The notes under the pieces were generated by a model, which was given only the letters and a program-made list of their open reading frames with translations, made no database searches and was not told where the DNA came from. Below, piece after piece: positions 56,046 to 64,000 of a stretch of 64,000 bases of DNA; the stretch's first letter is position 1; each line of letters starts with the position of its first letter. The DNA comes from a virus: IMG/VR virus record IMGVR_UViG_3300025131_011243, positions 1 to 64,000 of that record; one strand, 5' to 3'. The translations under genes were made by a program, and so were the position numbers.

Positions 56046-57035
56046 TTAATCCATCACAGCCTTAACAGCCTCTATATGCTCAGGCAAAAACCTTGGACGA
56101 CCCTTTTCGCTGGCACGATAGCAAGGAACAGCCCCAATCTTGACCAAATGAGCTAAACGCTGATAAGGAATACCTAACTCCTCAGCTACATCCTTCATTC
56201 GCTTTGCCTCAAATCGCCACTCAGGTAACTTGAACTTGTAACCGTAACACTTGATCGGAGACTCCCGACCAATGAAGTCAAAGAATACAGGTATCCCCCT
56301 AGCCTTGATGTAAACCCGATTATCATTGTTTCTATGACATTGTATTCCGACGCCCTGAAGCCTCTCTGCCAAGAACTCTACTCGATCAGGAGCAAACCCG
56401 TCTGTAGACAACCGAAGCGACACAGAGTCTCCTGATTGAACTACAGAGCCGTCACCGAGATACCAGAGCATAACAGACTTGGGAGTAATGCGAACATCAT
56501 CAGGCGGCTGCTTGATCCTTTTGCCGGAATTGTCGGCGGGATACCAACGTTGTTTCTGGATGTATAAATCAGGATGAAACTTAGTTTGTCCATGCCAAAT
56601 AATTCCTGATTTCATACTAGCATGCTTTCCATCCCAGAAACGAGACTGATAAGCATGAAAATATGACATCATATATTGGCAAAACTCCTCATGTTCAACT
56701 CCGCAGGTAATCCTAGCACTTTCTATAGACGACTTATTGTCATATTGAATATTGCCATCACCCAGTAGAAAACCATCTACCGCTTCCATCGTAGCCTCGC
56801 ACATATAGGATATGCCATAATGCAGAGGATTGGGATCTCTGTTCCTTTTTGCCTCTGAACAGCTTCTGCCGATTCCCAGACGCTTGGCGTACTTATGCAG
56901 GGTTCCTATAGATATGCTATGCCCCTGGTCCTTGAGCATTGCCGCTATTTTGGGATAAGACATGCGTTCTGCTACATAGTGTTTGAGGAAAAATGCTTCG
57001 GTTAACAGGTCGGTGTGGTGTGGTTGTTCTCTCAT
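56046..57035 (-). CDS. LAGLIDADG homing endonuclease, free-standing
   Basis: 329 aa. N-terminal helix-turn-helix (YPKIAAMLKDQGHSISIGTL, HKYAKRLG), then two LAGLIDADG-type helices with metal-binding Asp (AVDGFLLGDGNI; VMLWYLGDGSV), DNA-contact strands between, and a C-terminal excisionase-like helix-turn-helix (VAEELGIPYQRLAHLVKIGA). It cuts a long target site to spread its own gene. It lies between the tRNA-like RNA and the capsid gene, typical neighbours for such elements. Confidence 0.85.
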   Translation of the reverse strand: MREQPHHTDLLTEAFFLKHYVAERMSYPKIAAMLKDQGHSISIGTLHKYAKRLGIGRSCSEAKRNRDPNPLHYGISYMCEATMEAVDGFLLGDGNIQYDNKSSIESARITCGVEHEEFCQYMMSYFHAYQSRFWDGKHASMKSGIIWHGQTKFHPDLYIQKQRWYPADNSGKRIKQPPDDVRITPKSVMLWYLGDGSVVQSGDSVSLRLSTDGFAPDRVEFLAERLQGVGIQCHRNNDNRVYIKARGIPVFFDFIGRESPIKCYGYKFKLPEWRFEAKRMKDVAEELGIPYQRLAHLVKIGAVPCYRASEKGRPRFLPEHIEAVKAVMD

Positions 57036-57070
57036 AATAGTCCTATTCTAGCTAAAAACCAGGCACTTAC

Positions 57071-57090
57071 TACTATAACTGTCGGCATAT
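57071..57090 (-). promoter_or_regulatory. Promoter-like element upstream of the endonuclease
   Basis: Minus strand ATATGCCGACAGTTATAGTA: CCGA core then TATAGT, 35 nt before the ATG of 56046-57035. Confidence 0.4.
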
Positions 57091-57123
57091 TCCATAACTT
57101 TCCTTTAACCTTTTTATGTAGGC

Positions 57124-57150
57124 AAAAAATAAGCCCCGCCGAAGCGGGGC
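57124..57150 (-). terminator. Rho-independent terminator after the capsid gene
   Basis: Stem GCCCCGC/GCGGGGC with CGAA loop, extended by A/U pairs, and six T on the minus strand. Ends the head-gene transcript just past the major capsid gene. Confidence 0.9.
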
Positions 57151-57182
57151 CTATTTTAGTTCTTAGATGTTACCTAAGTCTA

Positions 57183-58055
57183 TTAGGTAGCAGCAGTTAC
57201 TTCTATCTTTGAGACTGCGTAATCATTGACGATTACGATGCCTACTTCTTCGTAGATGACCCAGCCGAGACGTAACTTTTTCGGATCGTCAGCAGGGAGT
57301 ACGGTGATATCCTGACGGATCGGGAAAGCACCGACTGTTTCTGGCGAGGCGACGACGAGAACGACTGTCGAGGTCATACGAGACGATACGTGAATGTCAG
57401 CGGTCCACAAGTGACCATAAAGGCCGGTGGTGATGATTTCACGCTGAGTGGCTTCGTCAAAGAAGTCTTTGCCGAAGACACGGATCGTTGCATACTGGTT
57501 AGCATGGCAAACGATCTTAGCACTGACGAGGTCATGCTGTTCGATCAAACGGAAAGCCGTGTTGAGCGAAGCAACAGTCAAAGCGCCAACGTTGGTGACG
57601 ATCTGGTCGCCCTTGGTGTCGGCAGCGGCGATCAGTGCGTTGAAGATATTCGTATCTTCTTCCTTCTGAATTGCTTCTTTGGCCTTGATCTGAGCACGGT
57701 CAACGATGAAGAATCTACGTGCCTTGATTTCGGACAAACGAACGGTTGGGTTCGCAGCGATTTCGAAGGTTGGGACCAGAATTTCTTCGCCTTCCTGAAT
57801 CTGATCAGGAACGGCACCACGACGAGCTACGACGTGAGCGATAGCTGCAACGTCACGCTCGTAACGAGCGAGAGCACCCTGTGGCAGTTCGTCAACCATG
57901 AGAAGCTTACGACCGACCGCTTGGTACTCAAGAGCACGACGGATAGGCTCTACCATAGCCTGGGCAAGAGCGGTACGACCTTCGTCGGTCTCTAGTGCCT
58001 GGGCGATGACCATTTCCTTCTGCTCATCAGACAGATTGTTTTTCAGAAAACTCAT
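57183..58055 (-). CDS. Major capsid protein, HK97-fold
   Basis: 290 aa. Recognised by the layout of a short HK97-type shell protein: N-terminal helix region (DEGRTALAQAMVEPIRRALE), ARYERDVAAIAHVVARRGAV, a P-domain with LSEIKARRFFIVDRAQIKAK, and the C-terminal ETVGAFPIRQDITVLPADDP, LRLGWVIYEEVGIVI. This is the coat protein that forms the icosahedral head. No obvious propeptide. G/C-ending codons are frequent, as expected for the most expressed gene. Last gene before the terminator at 57124-57150. Confidence 0.85.
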   Translation of the reverse strand: MSFLKNNLSDEQKEMVIAQALETDEGRTALAQAMVEPIRRALEYQAVGRKLLMVDELPQGALARYERDVAAIAHVVARRGAVPDQIQEGEEILVPTFEIAANPTVRLSEIKARRFFIVDRAQIKAKEAIQKEEDTNIFNALIAAADTKGDQIVTNVGALTVASLNTAFRLIEQHDLVSAKIVCHANQYATIRVFGKDFFDEATQREIITTGLYGHLWTADIHVSSRMTSTVVLVVASPETVGAFPIRQDITVLPADDPKKLRLGWVIYEEVGIVIVNDYAVSKIEVTAAT

Positions 58056-58140
58056 TTGTTTTCTCCCTTTCTTTTTAGCAAGTATTCGCCCTATGCAAAC
58101 CTTGCAAACTAGTTTTTGCCTAGTCCTATGTCAGTGTTGC

Positions 58141-58713
58141 TTACTGCAAGCTGAGCATGAACTGGAGGTAGTTACCGAGTGACAAGCTGCCATCGGTCGT
58201 ATCGGTTCCGGGAACGCCGGATGGATACGCACGTGGACCAACAGTCACAACGCCGACGATCTGGCTGTTCGCCGAAGCGACGTCAGTCAGGTTACCGTTG
58301 CCGGATACGTAGAGCGGTTCACCGGGTTGATAAACAATCGGTGTTGCGCCATTGAGGGTCTCGTACTGGTCGGTTTCGAAGAGACCGCCTGCGATGTAGA
58401 TAGTGATCTTGCCGGAAGCGGCAGTTTCATTAAATGCATCGGAGACACGGTTTTGTGTCGAGCGGGTTCGAGCCGTTGGGCTAGGACCGTGAGCGCCAAT
58501 GACCAAGTCGGCGGCATAAGCCGTACCGGCAGCGGTCGTTGAACTGGTATCGCCGACAGGACCGATTGCTCGGGTTCCTGTAGCGCCAGCAGCTACTTGG
58601 GCCTGTCCGAGACTGTCAAGCTGAGCCCAGTCACCCTCAGTAAAGTTGGGGTTCGTGGACGGATCAACGGGTACGCTGATCGGGATCACATGATGCAGTT
58701 CGATAAGAGCCAT
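58141..58713 (-). CDS. Probable head decoration / structural protein
   Basis: 190 aa, Gly/Ala/Thr-rich and beta-type (ITIYIAGGLFETDQYETLNG; PIVYQPGEPLYVSGNGNLTD). The position directly before the major capsid gene, the size and the YxxGEPLYVS style fit the small outer or decoration proteins of tailed phages. No catalytic motif. RBS and start (MALIELHHVIPI) are normal. Confidence 0.7.
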   Translation of the reverse strand: MALIELHHVIPISVPVDPSTNPNFTEGDWAQLDSLGQAQVAAGATGTRAIGPVGDTSSTTAAGTAYAADLVIGAHGPSPTARTRSTQNRVSDAFNETAASGKITIYIAGGLFETDQYETLNGATPIVYQPGEPLYVSGNGNLTDVASANSQIVGVVTVGPRAYPSGVPGTDTTDGSLSLGNYLQFMLSLQ

Positions 58714-58731
58714 AATTCTCTTTCCTTCGTT

Positions 58732-61700
58732 CTATTGGCGGTTATACGCCTGTTTCCATTGAGCGTCGTCGTCGGCTTGCGCCGCAGCCACACGCTGTCC
58801 GAGCGTGAACAACTGCTGGAGTTGTGAGCTAAGCTCATTAGGCTTGGAAGCCTTATACAACTCGTCGCCAACTTCGCTACTAATTACAGGGGCCTTACCT
58901 TCGATTCCCCTCGACGCCGTGTCGAATCCCTTTTGGCTTGCGAACAAAGACTTTTCATAGTCTTTGATCTGAGCAGGTTTGTAAGCCTGAAGCTCTGCTA
59001 CTTTTTGCTGAAGTTGTTCGGACTGGATAAGTCCAGCCTGAATCATTTTTCCAGCTACTCGATAAGCTTCATTCATACTTGCCTCGGATTCCTGTGCATC
59101 GCTACTAGCGATGACGGTGCCTTTGTCTCTAGTTTGTTTCTCAGGGTCGATGTCATTTTCATCTTCATGCCCCAAGAGTTGGTTATCAGCCGGAATTTCC
59201 GGATGATCTTCAGGAGAGTCAGGTTTATCGCCCATACTTTCCTGTTCATGTCCCATCATCGAAACATTACCTTCGCCCTTCACTCCTTCGAGTGCTTCTT
59301 CGTCGCCGTCGCCTCTTGGCTTACGCTTCGAGCCTTCGGGGATACCGGCCAAGTCCTCATTTTTCTGGACTGGCTGAATATCTTCATCTTCATCAACGGG
59401 CTTAGGAGCTTCGAGTTTCTTATTTTGTGCCTCAAGGATTCTGTTTGCCAAAGCATTCATTCGATCCTTGGGGTTTCCAAATCCGTTCATTGCGGCCAGT
59501 TCAGCTTCTTTCTGTAGATCTTCTTCGGATGCAGCCTGTGAAGTACCGGCTCCATCTTCGCCGCCTGTGTAGCGATCATCGCCGCCTGTGTATCCCTGTT
59601 CCTCTTCATGTCCCATGGATGGGGAACCGACAGGAATTTCGGGCTGAGGCTTATCCTGAGGATTCAGGTCTGAAGGCTCTTGCCCGATAGTGGCGTTATC
59701 TCTTGGGACTTCAGGGTCGTTGGCCTTAGGAGGATCTTCATGCCCGATGGTTCCGGCATCTTCTCCGCCCGTATAAGGCTTAACTTCCTCTGAGTCTTGT
59801 ACGTTTTCGTGTTGAATCTGAGTAACTTGAGCTTCTTTATTCTCGCCTTCGATTGCGGCGATGACATCTGAAAGATCCATATTAATCTTTCCTGTTTGTC
59901 CAAAATCTGATCGCATGTTCATGGCTTGAATAAACTCCTGTTCCTGTTCTTGTTCTTCTCCGAACAATCCCGTCTCTGCGGGACGTGCTTCTTCTTCCAT
60001 CAAATCATCGTCGCCTTCTTTGAATTCATCGCCTACAGGAACTTCTGGGTTATCTTCTTCAATAACCTCATCTTCGATTCCTTCTTTTTCTCCAACAACG
60101 TCATCAATTACATCTTCAGCGGCATCTTCTACGACGCCATCTGGGTGATGATCTTCTGCTGCGATATCTTCAGGAGATTCGCCAAGAGCCTCATCGAGAC
60201 CTCGGTCTACTTCTTCAGTTACGCCAGGTTCAGCCTTCTCAAGTTCTGTGATAAGGTCGATGACCTTTTGAGCAACACCTTCGCCTTCCATCATTTCCAC
60301 ACCTTCGCCGCCGACTTCGTCGCCGCCGAATGGATCAACTTCATCATCCAGATCATCGATTCCGCCAACTTCGACTGGGATATCTTCAACTTCGTCAGTT
60401 TCCATCAATCCTGCGAGGTCATCGGCAAATTTATGAACTGGAGAAGCAAGAGCTTCCTTGAGGGAACCGCAACGAGAAACTGCTTCTCTGATTGCGTAAC
60501 CGCTGCGAACCTGATGCTCGACGCACTCTTCGTCGCCGTCTCGTTTGTCCTGCCAGATGCTGGCAAGCTTGACGGCCAATCCATCGGTATAAACGTCTGC
60601 GTTCTTCAACGAACTGCAAACGCAATCGTAAATTGGCTTACCTTCGCAAGGACCACTGAGGGCCAATGCATTTTCGCCAAAACGACGAGCTAGTTTTTCT
60701 CGGCAACTTTCGATTGGAAAAGTACCGGATACTGAGAATGCCTTCTTGTAATCGTCAACAACTGTACCAACCTTACTCGCCAGCTTGTTAAGGCCGGAGT
60801 TCTTGTCGGCTTTAACCTTCATGATGAGATCCGTCTTTTCACGGATGCTCATCTTATCGAAGTCAGCTTCAGCAACATTAAGGGCTTCTAGACCCTTGAG
60901 CAGTTCTTTGCGTGCTCTGCTGCAAGACGGGCATTCATCGCCAGCGATCTTAGGAACCCAACGCCATTCGGCGTAGGCATTCTTAGGATTCTTGGCATCA
61001 ACGGCATACTGAACCATATACTTGGTTCCGGTATCCATGCACATTCTCAAGCCATTTTCAAGCTTAATGGTGTTATTCTTACCTGTGGCAGGGCTAACGC
61101 TGCCAAGTTCGATTTCGCCTTCGGCCAATTTCTGAAGAGCTTCAGGAGTCAGACGAGTTGAGGCAGCGACCGGGATCTGAGGACCTTCGCCCTCTTCCGG
61201 AACCTCAAAGCCTTCGCCTTCGAATCCTTCAGCTTCTTCGGCACCCTTTTCATCAGAGGTAGTACCAGACCATTCCCAAACCTCGACATCGATCTTGATC
61301 GTACCCTTCGAACCGCAGTTATTGCATTCGAACTTGCCGCTGATAACATCAACGTCTTCCGAACCGCAAACCGGGCAGATGGATCCAGGAGGCAGTGGGC
61401 TAAGGTCGCCTTCAAGACCTTCTTCGCCGCCCAATTCATCCGGAGTAGTGCTCAGGCTTTCGACAGGAGCAGCACCGGCATCAGGAGGCTGAGGTAGGGA
61501 AGCGCCAGCACCAGGTGCTTGTGCGGCTCCGCCTTGTCCACCCATTTCGCCGCCGAACATTTGAGCTTCTTTAGTTCGTTCTGCTCTTGCGGCGGTCTTG
61601 GTTTCGGCGTCGTCAGAAGCTACGGGCATTGCCCCACCGGCTCCGCCTCCGCCAGCGACTCCCGCACCCATCATGGGCTTGGGTTCGCCAAGAACATCAT

Positions 61701-64000
61701 CAACAACATCATCGGCAGCGTCTTCGTCGCCAAGGTCGATGTCAGAGCAAGGGCCTTCGTCTTCGCCCATGAATTCAGGACCATCAACACCATCGATAGC
61801 GAGCGAGCCTGCGGCTCCTTCGGGATCGATTTCGATAGTAATAACCTGAGCTTTCTTGTTACCAAGCTGAGCTTGTGCGAACTTGTTGCATGCTTCGATG
61901 AACGGAGCCTTGTCGGCAGGATCAGCACCTACTTCTTTGATCGATGCGTAGATGCGAAATCGACCGTCAAGACCTGAGATAGCGTCGTCCAACGCAGAAA
62001 ACTTGTCAGTGATCGGTTCATCTTCATGAACTTCGCTGAGCTTAGTTTTGACAATTGTGTCAACTTCTTTCATGGCTTCCTTGGAACGAAGAACATGTGA
62101 TACTGATTCGTAAACGTCTTCGACCTTAAGGCCATGCTGAGCGTTGTCGGCAACGGCGAAGATCATGGCATCGAGACTATCTGGAGTTTCGACGCTCTTT
62201 GTAGCCATCTTACGGAAGTAAGAAACATTATTGGCTACGGCAATGCGGTCTTCGCCCTTATGAGGAAGTGCGTTAATCAAGGTTAAGTAAGCGGCCTTTT
62301 CTCGCATATCGTCGTTGTCCTGAATCTTGGAAGCGACTCTGGTCAACTCTGCGGGAGTTCGGTTGTACTTAGCGATTGCATCGGAGATAGCTCCGACAGC
62401 GACCTTAACAACGGCTTGAGCATATTCTCTTGAAGCCCAACGCTTGATGCCGTAATCCTGATTACGCAATTGATCTTCGGTAATCGTTTCATAGGTTCCG
62501 ACAAAGCGGTGGCTACTGAGCAGATCTTTAAGCTGAGCTTCGGTAATCCACTCTTCTTGATCTGTAGAAAGTTTAGAAGCAACGGCACGAGAAAAATCGT
62601 TCCATTGCTTTTCAGTGATGACATCTTGCATATCTTTCCAGCGAACAATGTAGCCTTCAGAGACTACGTCAAGCTGGTCTTCGGTAATCGTTTCATACGT
62701 ACCTCGACGAGTTTGTGGACTTTCGCTGGTTGTGTCATTGACGGGTTCGTTATCTAGACCGAGTTGTTGATCACTCTCGGTAATACCTTCATAGGTATCG
62801 CCTGTTCTTGGGTGAAGGTCTAGGTCATTGGCATCTCGTATTTGTTTTTCAGTAATAACTTCGCCTTGCGAAGCGTCGTCATCTGACGGATTGCCAATAG
62901 ATGCTGTTTTTTCCTGATCAGACATTGTTTCTGACTCCTTGGAATTCCTATTTTCTAATACTGTTTGGGCTGCCTTTTCGACATCCTGCCCAAACAGGCT
63001 TTGGATGTCCTCTGATAATTCAGAAAGGTGAGAGACCTTAAGGACCTCCTCACCTTTAGCTTCTGTTACATATGATCCGTCGAAGGTAACGGAATACCCG
63101 TTATCTCCAGAAACTGTTGTTGTTGACATATTCTTGTCTCTTAAGTTAGAAACAGTGTTACGGACCTCTTCGATCCTTCTTGTGACTTTCGATGCTGCTT
63201 TTATAAATTCCTTCTTTGAATTCAGTAATTCGTTTGACAATTTCGGTTTAGTGATCGTACCGACCCCACCCAAGTCGCCCGTTTCTGACCCTGGCATAGA
63301 TGTTGCCACAGGCTCAGGAGGTGCTTGCGGAGGTGCTTCAGGACCCGCTGGATCTATTAAAGCAGGACCTTCGGATTCGCTAACTACATCTGGAGAAGGT
63401 AGTTGTGAATAACCCATTTCGTTTAATTCGTCTACAAGATCTTGAACTTTCTCCATAGCTTCAACCAGGTCAGACACATACGCCATCGAGATATGTTCTT
63501 TTTGAGACAACATAGAGCGAGTAACTTCTTCCATATTGGTCATTGCATTTTTTAATGCTTCAAGTTCATTAACTCCGGCCTCTTTTTCCATAAGTTCAGA
63601 GTTTACTTTGACAAAACCCTCATCATTAACATTGGATGCCATCTTGACTACTTGAGCACTAAGTTCGGCAACCTTCTGCTGTACCGAAGGTTTATGAAGG
63701 ATGCAATCAACCAAGCAATCATGACAAGCTGGATTAACAACGAACGAATCCTCAATGAACTTGAGTCCGAAGTTATGCTCAAATGCTTGTTGAGCCTGGT
63801 GAACCAGAGTTTTCTTATCGCCCTTTTCTGTTCCGCAAAGAGGGCAACTATCAGTTGGCTTATTGTTACTCTGGTGATATTCGCACTTGTAGTTACCGCT
63901 GAGTTTACGATTCTTCTTCTCTCGAATATGCGAGCAATAGTCTTCTGCTGTATGAGCATGGTTGTGGCATACTGAGCAGCAGCTATAATCCACTGCGCAG
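58732..64000 (-). CDS. Giant acidic head-module protein with zinc and repeat regions (5' incomplete)
   Basis: At least 1753 residues; the frame stays open to the right edge, so the start is outside the window. In order: Cys/His zinc-like region (CCSVCHNHAHTAEDYCSHI; PLCGTEKG; NPACHDCLVDC), coiled coil, a zone of six I-T-E-x-Q-L type repeats (~375-515; nt 62461-62875), a conserved alpha part, a CPVCGSEDVDVISGKFECNN zinc ribbon (~855), and a long acidic repeat region with GHE ... PEIP and YTGGED units. The gene order (this, decoration, capsid) suggests a scaffold or core protein. Confidence 0.7.
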   Translation of the reverse strand, partial: CAVDYSCCSVCHNHAHTAEDYCSHIREKKNRKLSGNYKCEYHQSNNKPTDSCPLCGTEKGDKKTLVHQAQQAFEHNFGLKFIEDSFVVNPACHDCLVDCILHKPSVQQKVAELSAQVVKMASNVNDEGFVKVNSELMEKEAGVNELEALKNAMTNMEEVTRSMLSQKEHISMAYVSDLVEAMEKVQDLVDELNEMGYSQLPSPDVVSESEGPALIDPAGPEAPPQAPPEPVATSMPGSETGDLGGVGTITKPKLSNELLNSKKEFIKAASKVTRRIEEVRNTVSNLRDKNMSTTTVSGDNGYSVTFDGSYVTEAKGEEVLKVSHLSELSEDIQSLFGQDVEKAAQTVLENRNSKESETMSDQEKTASIGNPSDDDASQGEVITEKQIRDANDLDLHPRTGDTYEGITESDQQLGLDNEPVNDTTSESPQTRRGTYETITEDQLDVVSEGYIVRWKDMQDVITEKQWNDFSRAVASKLSTDQEEWITEAQLKDLLSSHRFVGTYETITEDQLRNQDYGIKRWASREYAQAVVKVAVGAISDAIAKYNRTPAELTRVASKIQDNDDMREKAAYLTLINALPHKGEDRIAVANNVSYFRKMATKSVETPDSLDAMIFAVADNAQHGLKVEDVYESVSHVLRSKEAMKEVDTIVKTKLSEVHEDEPITDKFSALDDAISGLDGRFRIYASIKEVGADPADKAPFIEACNKFAQAQLGNKKAQVITIEIDPEGAAGSLAIDGVDGPEFMGEDEGPCSDIDLGDEDAADDVVDDVLGEPKPMMGAGVAGGGGAGGAMPVASDDAETKTAARAERTKEAQMFGGEMGGQGGAAQAPGAGASLPQPPDAGAAPVESLSTTPDELGGEEGLEGDLSPLPPGSICPVCGSEDVDVISGKFECNNCGSKGTIKIDVEVWEWSGTTSDEKGAEEAEGFEGEGFEVPEEGEGPQIPVAASTRLTPEALQKLAEGEIELGSVSPATGKNNTIKLENGLRMCMDTGTKYMVQYAVDAKNPKNAYAEWRWVPKIAGDECPSCSRARKELLKGLEALNVAEADFDKMSIREKTDLIMKVKADKNSGLNKLASKVGTVVDDYKKAFSVSGTFPIESCREKLARRFGENALALSGPCEGKPIYDCVCSSLKNADVYTDGLAVKLASIWQDKRDGDEECVEHQVRSGYAIREAVSRCGSLKEALASPVHKFADDLAGLMETDEVEDIPVEVGGIDDLDDEVDPFGGDEVGGEGVEMMEGEGVAQKVIDLITELEKAEPGVTEEVDRGLDEALGESPEDIAAEDHHPDGVVEDAAEDVIDDVVGEKEGIEDEVIEEDNPEVPVGDEFKEGDDDLMEEEARPAETGLFGEEQEQEQEFIQAMNMRSDFGQTGKINMDLSDVIAAIEGENKEAQVTQIQHENVQDSEEVKPYTGGEDAGTIGHEDPPKANDPEVPRDNATIGQEPSDLNPQDKPQPEIPVGSPSMGHEEEQGYTGGDDRYTGGEDGAGTSQAASEEDLQKEAELAAMNGFGNPKDRMNALANRILEAQNKKLEAPKPVDEDEDIQPVQKNEDLAGIPEGSKRKPRGDGDEEALEGVKGEGNVSMMGHEQESMGDKPDSPEDHPEIPADNQLLGHEDENDIDPEKQTRDKGTVIASSDAQESEASMNEAYRVAGKMIQAGLIQSEQLQQKVAELQAYKPAQIKDYEKSLFASQKGFDTASRGIEGKAPVISSEVGDELYKASKPNELSSQLQQLFTLGQRVAAAQADDDAQWKQAYNRQ

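Noticed and set aside
1-64000. Genome-wide reassignment of UGA (or UAG) as a sense codon
   Set aside because: Many genes end in TGA through ATGA overlaps with properly sized products, and most conserved domains are uninterrupted. The few in-frame stops are treated one by one.
1-64000. CRISPR arrays, insertion sequences, rRNA genes
   Set aside because: No regularly spaced repeats, transposase genes or rRNA-like stretches were seen.

Overview
This window is part of the genome of a tailed double-stranded DNA phage, probably one with a large genome. The evidence is an HK97-type major capsid protein (57183-58055), a probable head decoration protein (58141-58713), a very large acidic head-module protein that runs off the right edge (58732-64000), a conserved phage structural protein (2477-3472), homing endonucleases and an intein, many small overlapping genes joined by ATGA start/stop overlaps, and a large load of accessory enzymes. 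Base composition is moderate (mid-40s % GC by eye) and richer over the capsid genes. Two lipoprotein-type signal peptides and one Sec-type signal peptide hint at a Gram-negative host. The host cannot be named from the sequence.

Layout. 1-2.5 kb: small unknown genes, including a tandem pair of degenerate staphylococcal-nuclease-like proteins. 2.5-6.7 kb (+ strand): structural genes, a homing endonuclease fused to a DNA methyltransferase, and a MazG-like gene. 6.7-16.2 kb: a subtilase, two glycosyltransferases, a UDP-glucose-dehydrogenase-like enzyme, a nucleoside hydrolase, a lipoprotein and a sialidase-like beta-propeller, which together look like a surface or nucleotide-sugar toolkit. 14.7-22.4 kb and 40.5-52.9 kb: two long runs of genes whose products begin with the same short peptide, Met-Asn-Trp-[Phe/Tyr]-(Lys), although their bodies are unrelated (ADP-ribosyltransferase-like folds, GNAT acetyltransferases, HAD phosphatase, J-domain protein, CCA-adding enzyme, methyltransferase-like). 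22.4-30.3 kb: a 1056-residue ART/zinc/OB-fold protein and a subtilase interrupted by an intein exactly at its catalytic serine. 30.3-39.7 kb: an RF1-type release factor, DUF2203, a broken GIY-YIG endonuclease, an aldolase, an IscA-like protein, a UvrD-like helicase and a CYTH protein. 46-52 kb: a second N-terminal tag, M[RK]xIRTxG[YW], on five genes. 52.9-57 kb: a ParB-like protein, a GHKL ATPase, a tRNA-like RNA and a LAGLIDADG endonuclease. 57-64 kb: the capsid genes.

Main inference. At least 21 genes plus one internal copy share the MNW[FY]K-type start, and several of the tagged products look like ADP-ribosyltransferases and acetyltransferases. In phage T4, the ADP-ribosyltransferase Alt and the internal head proteins carry a short N-terminal capsid-targeting sequence, are packed inside the head and enter the host with the DNA. 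I propose that the MNW peptide, and perhaps the MRxIRT peptide, is an equivalent packaging or targeting signal, which would make much of this window a set of delivered effectors. Remnants support the tag being a mobile or separable unit: an 8-codon ORF made of little but the tag, a tag whose ATG has become ACG at the end of another gene, and an internal tag placed exactly at the edge of a GC-rich inserted segment.

Regulation. Many operons are preceded by a hand-aligned element of the form TG[TCA]CGAt-(0-5)-TATAaT with no obvious -35 box. It is often so close to the ATG that the message would be leaderless. Rho-independent terminators separate several operons. Several genes contain in-frame stops or single-base shifts in A-runs. 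I treat these as decay, recoding or assembly error, to be separated by read mapping.
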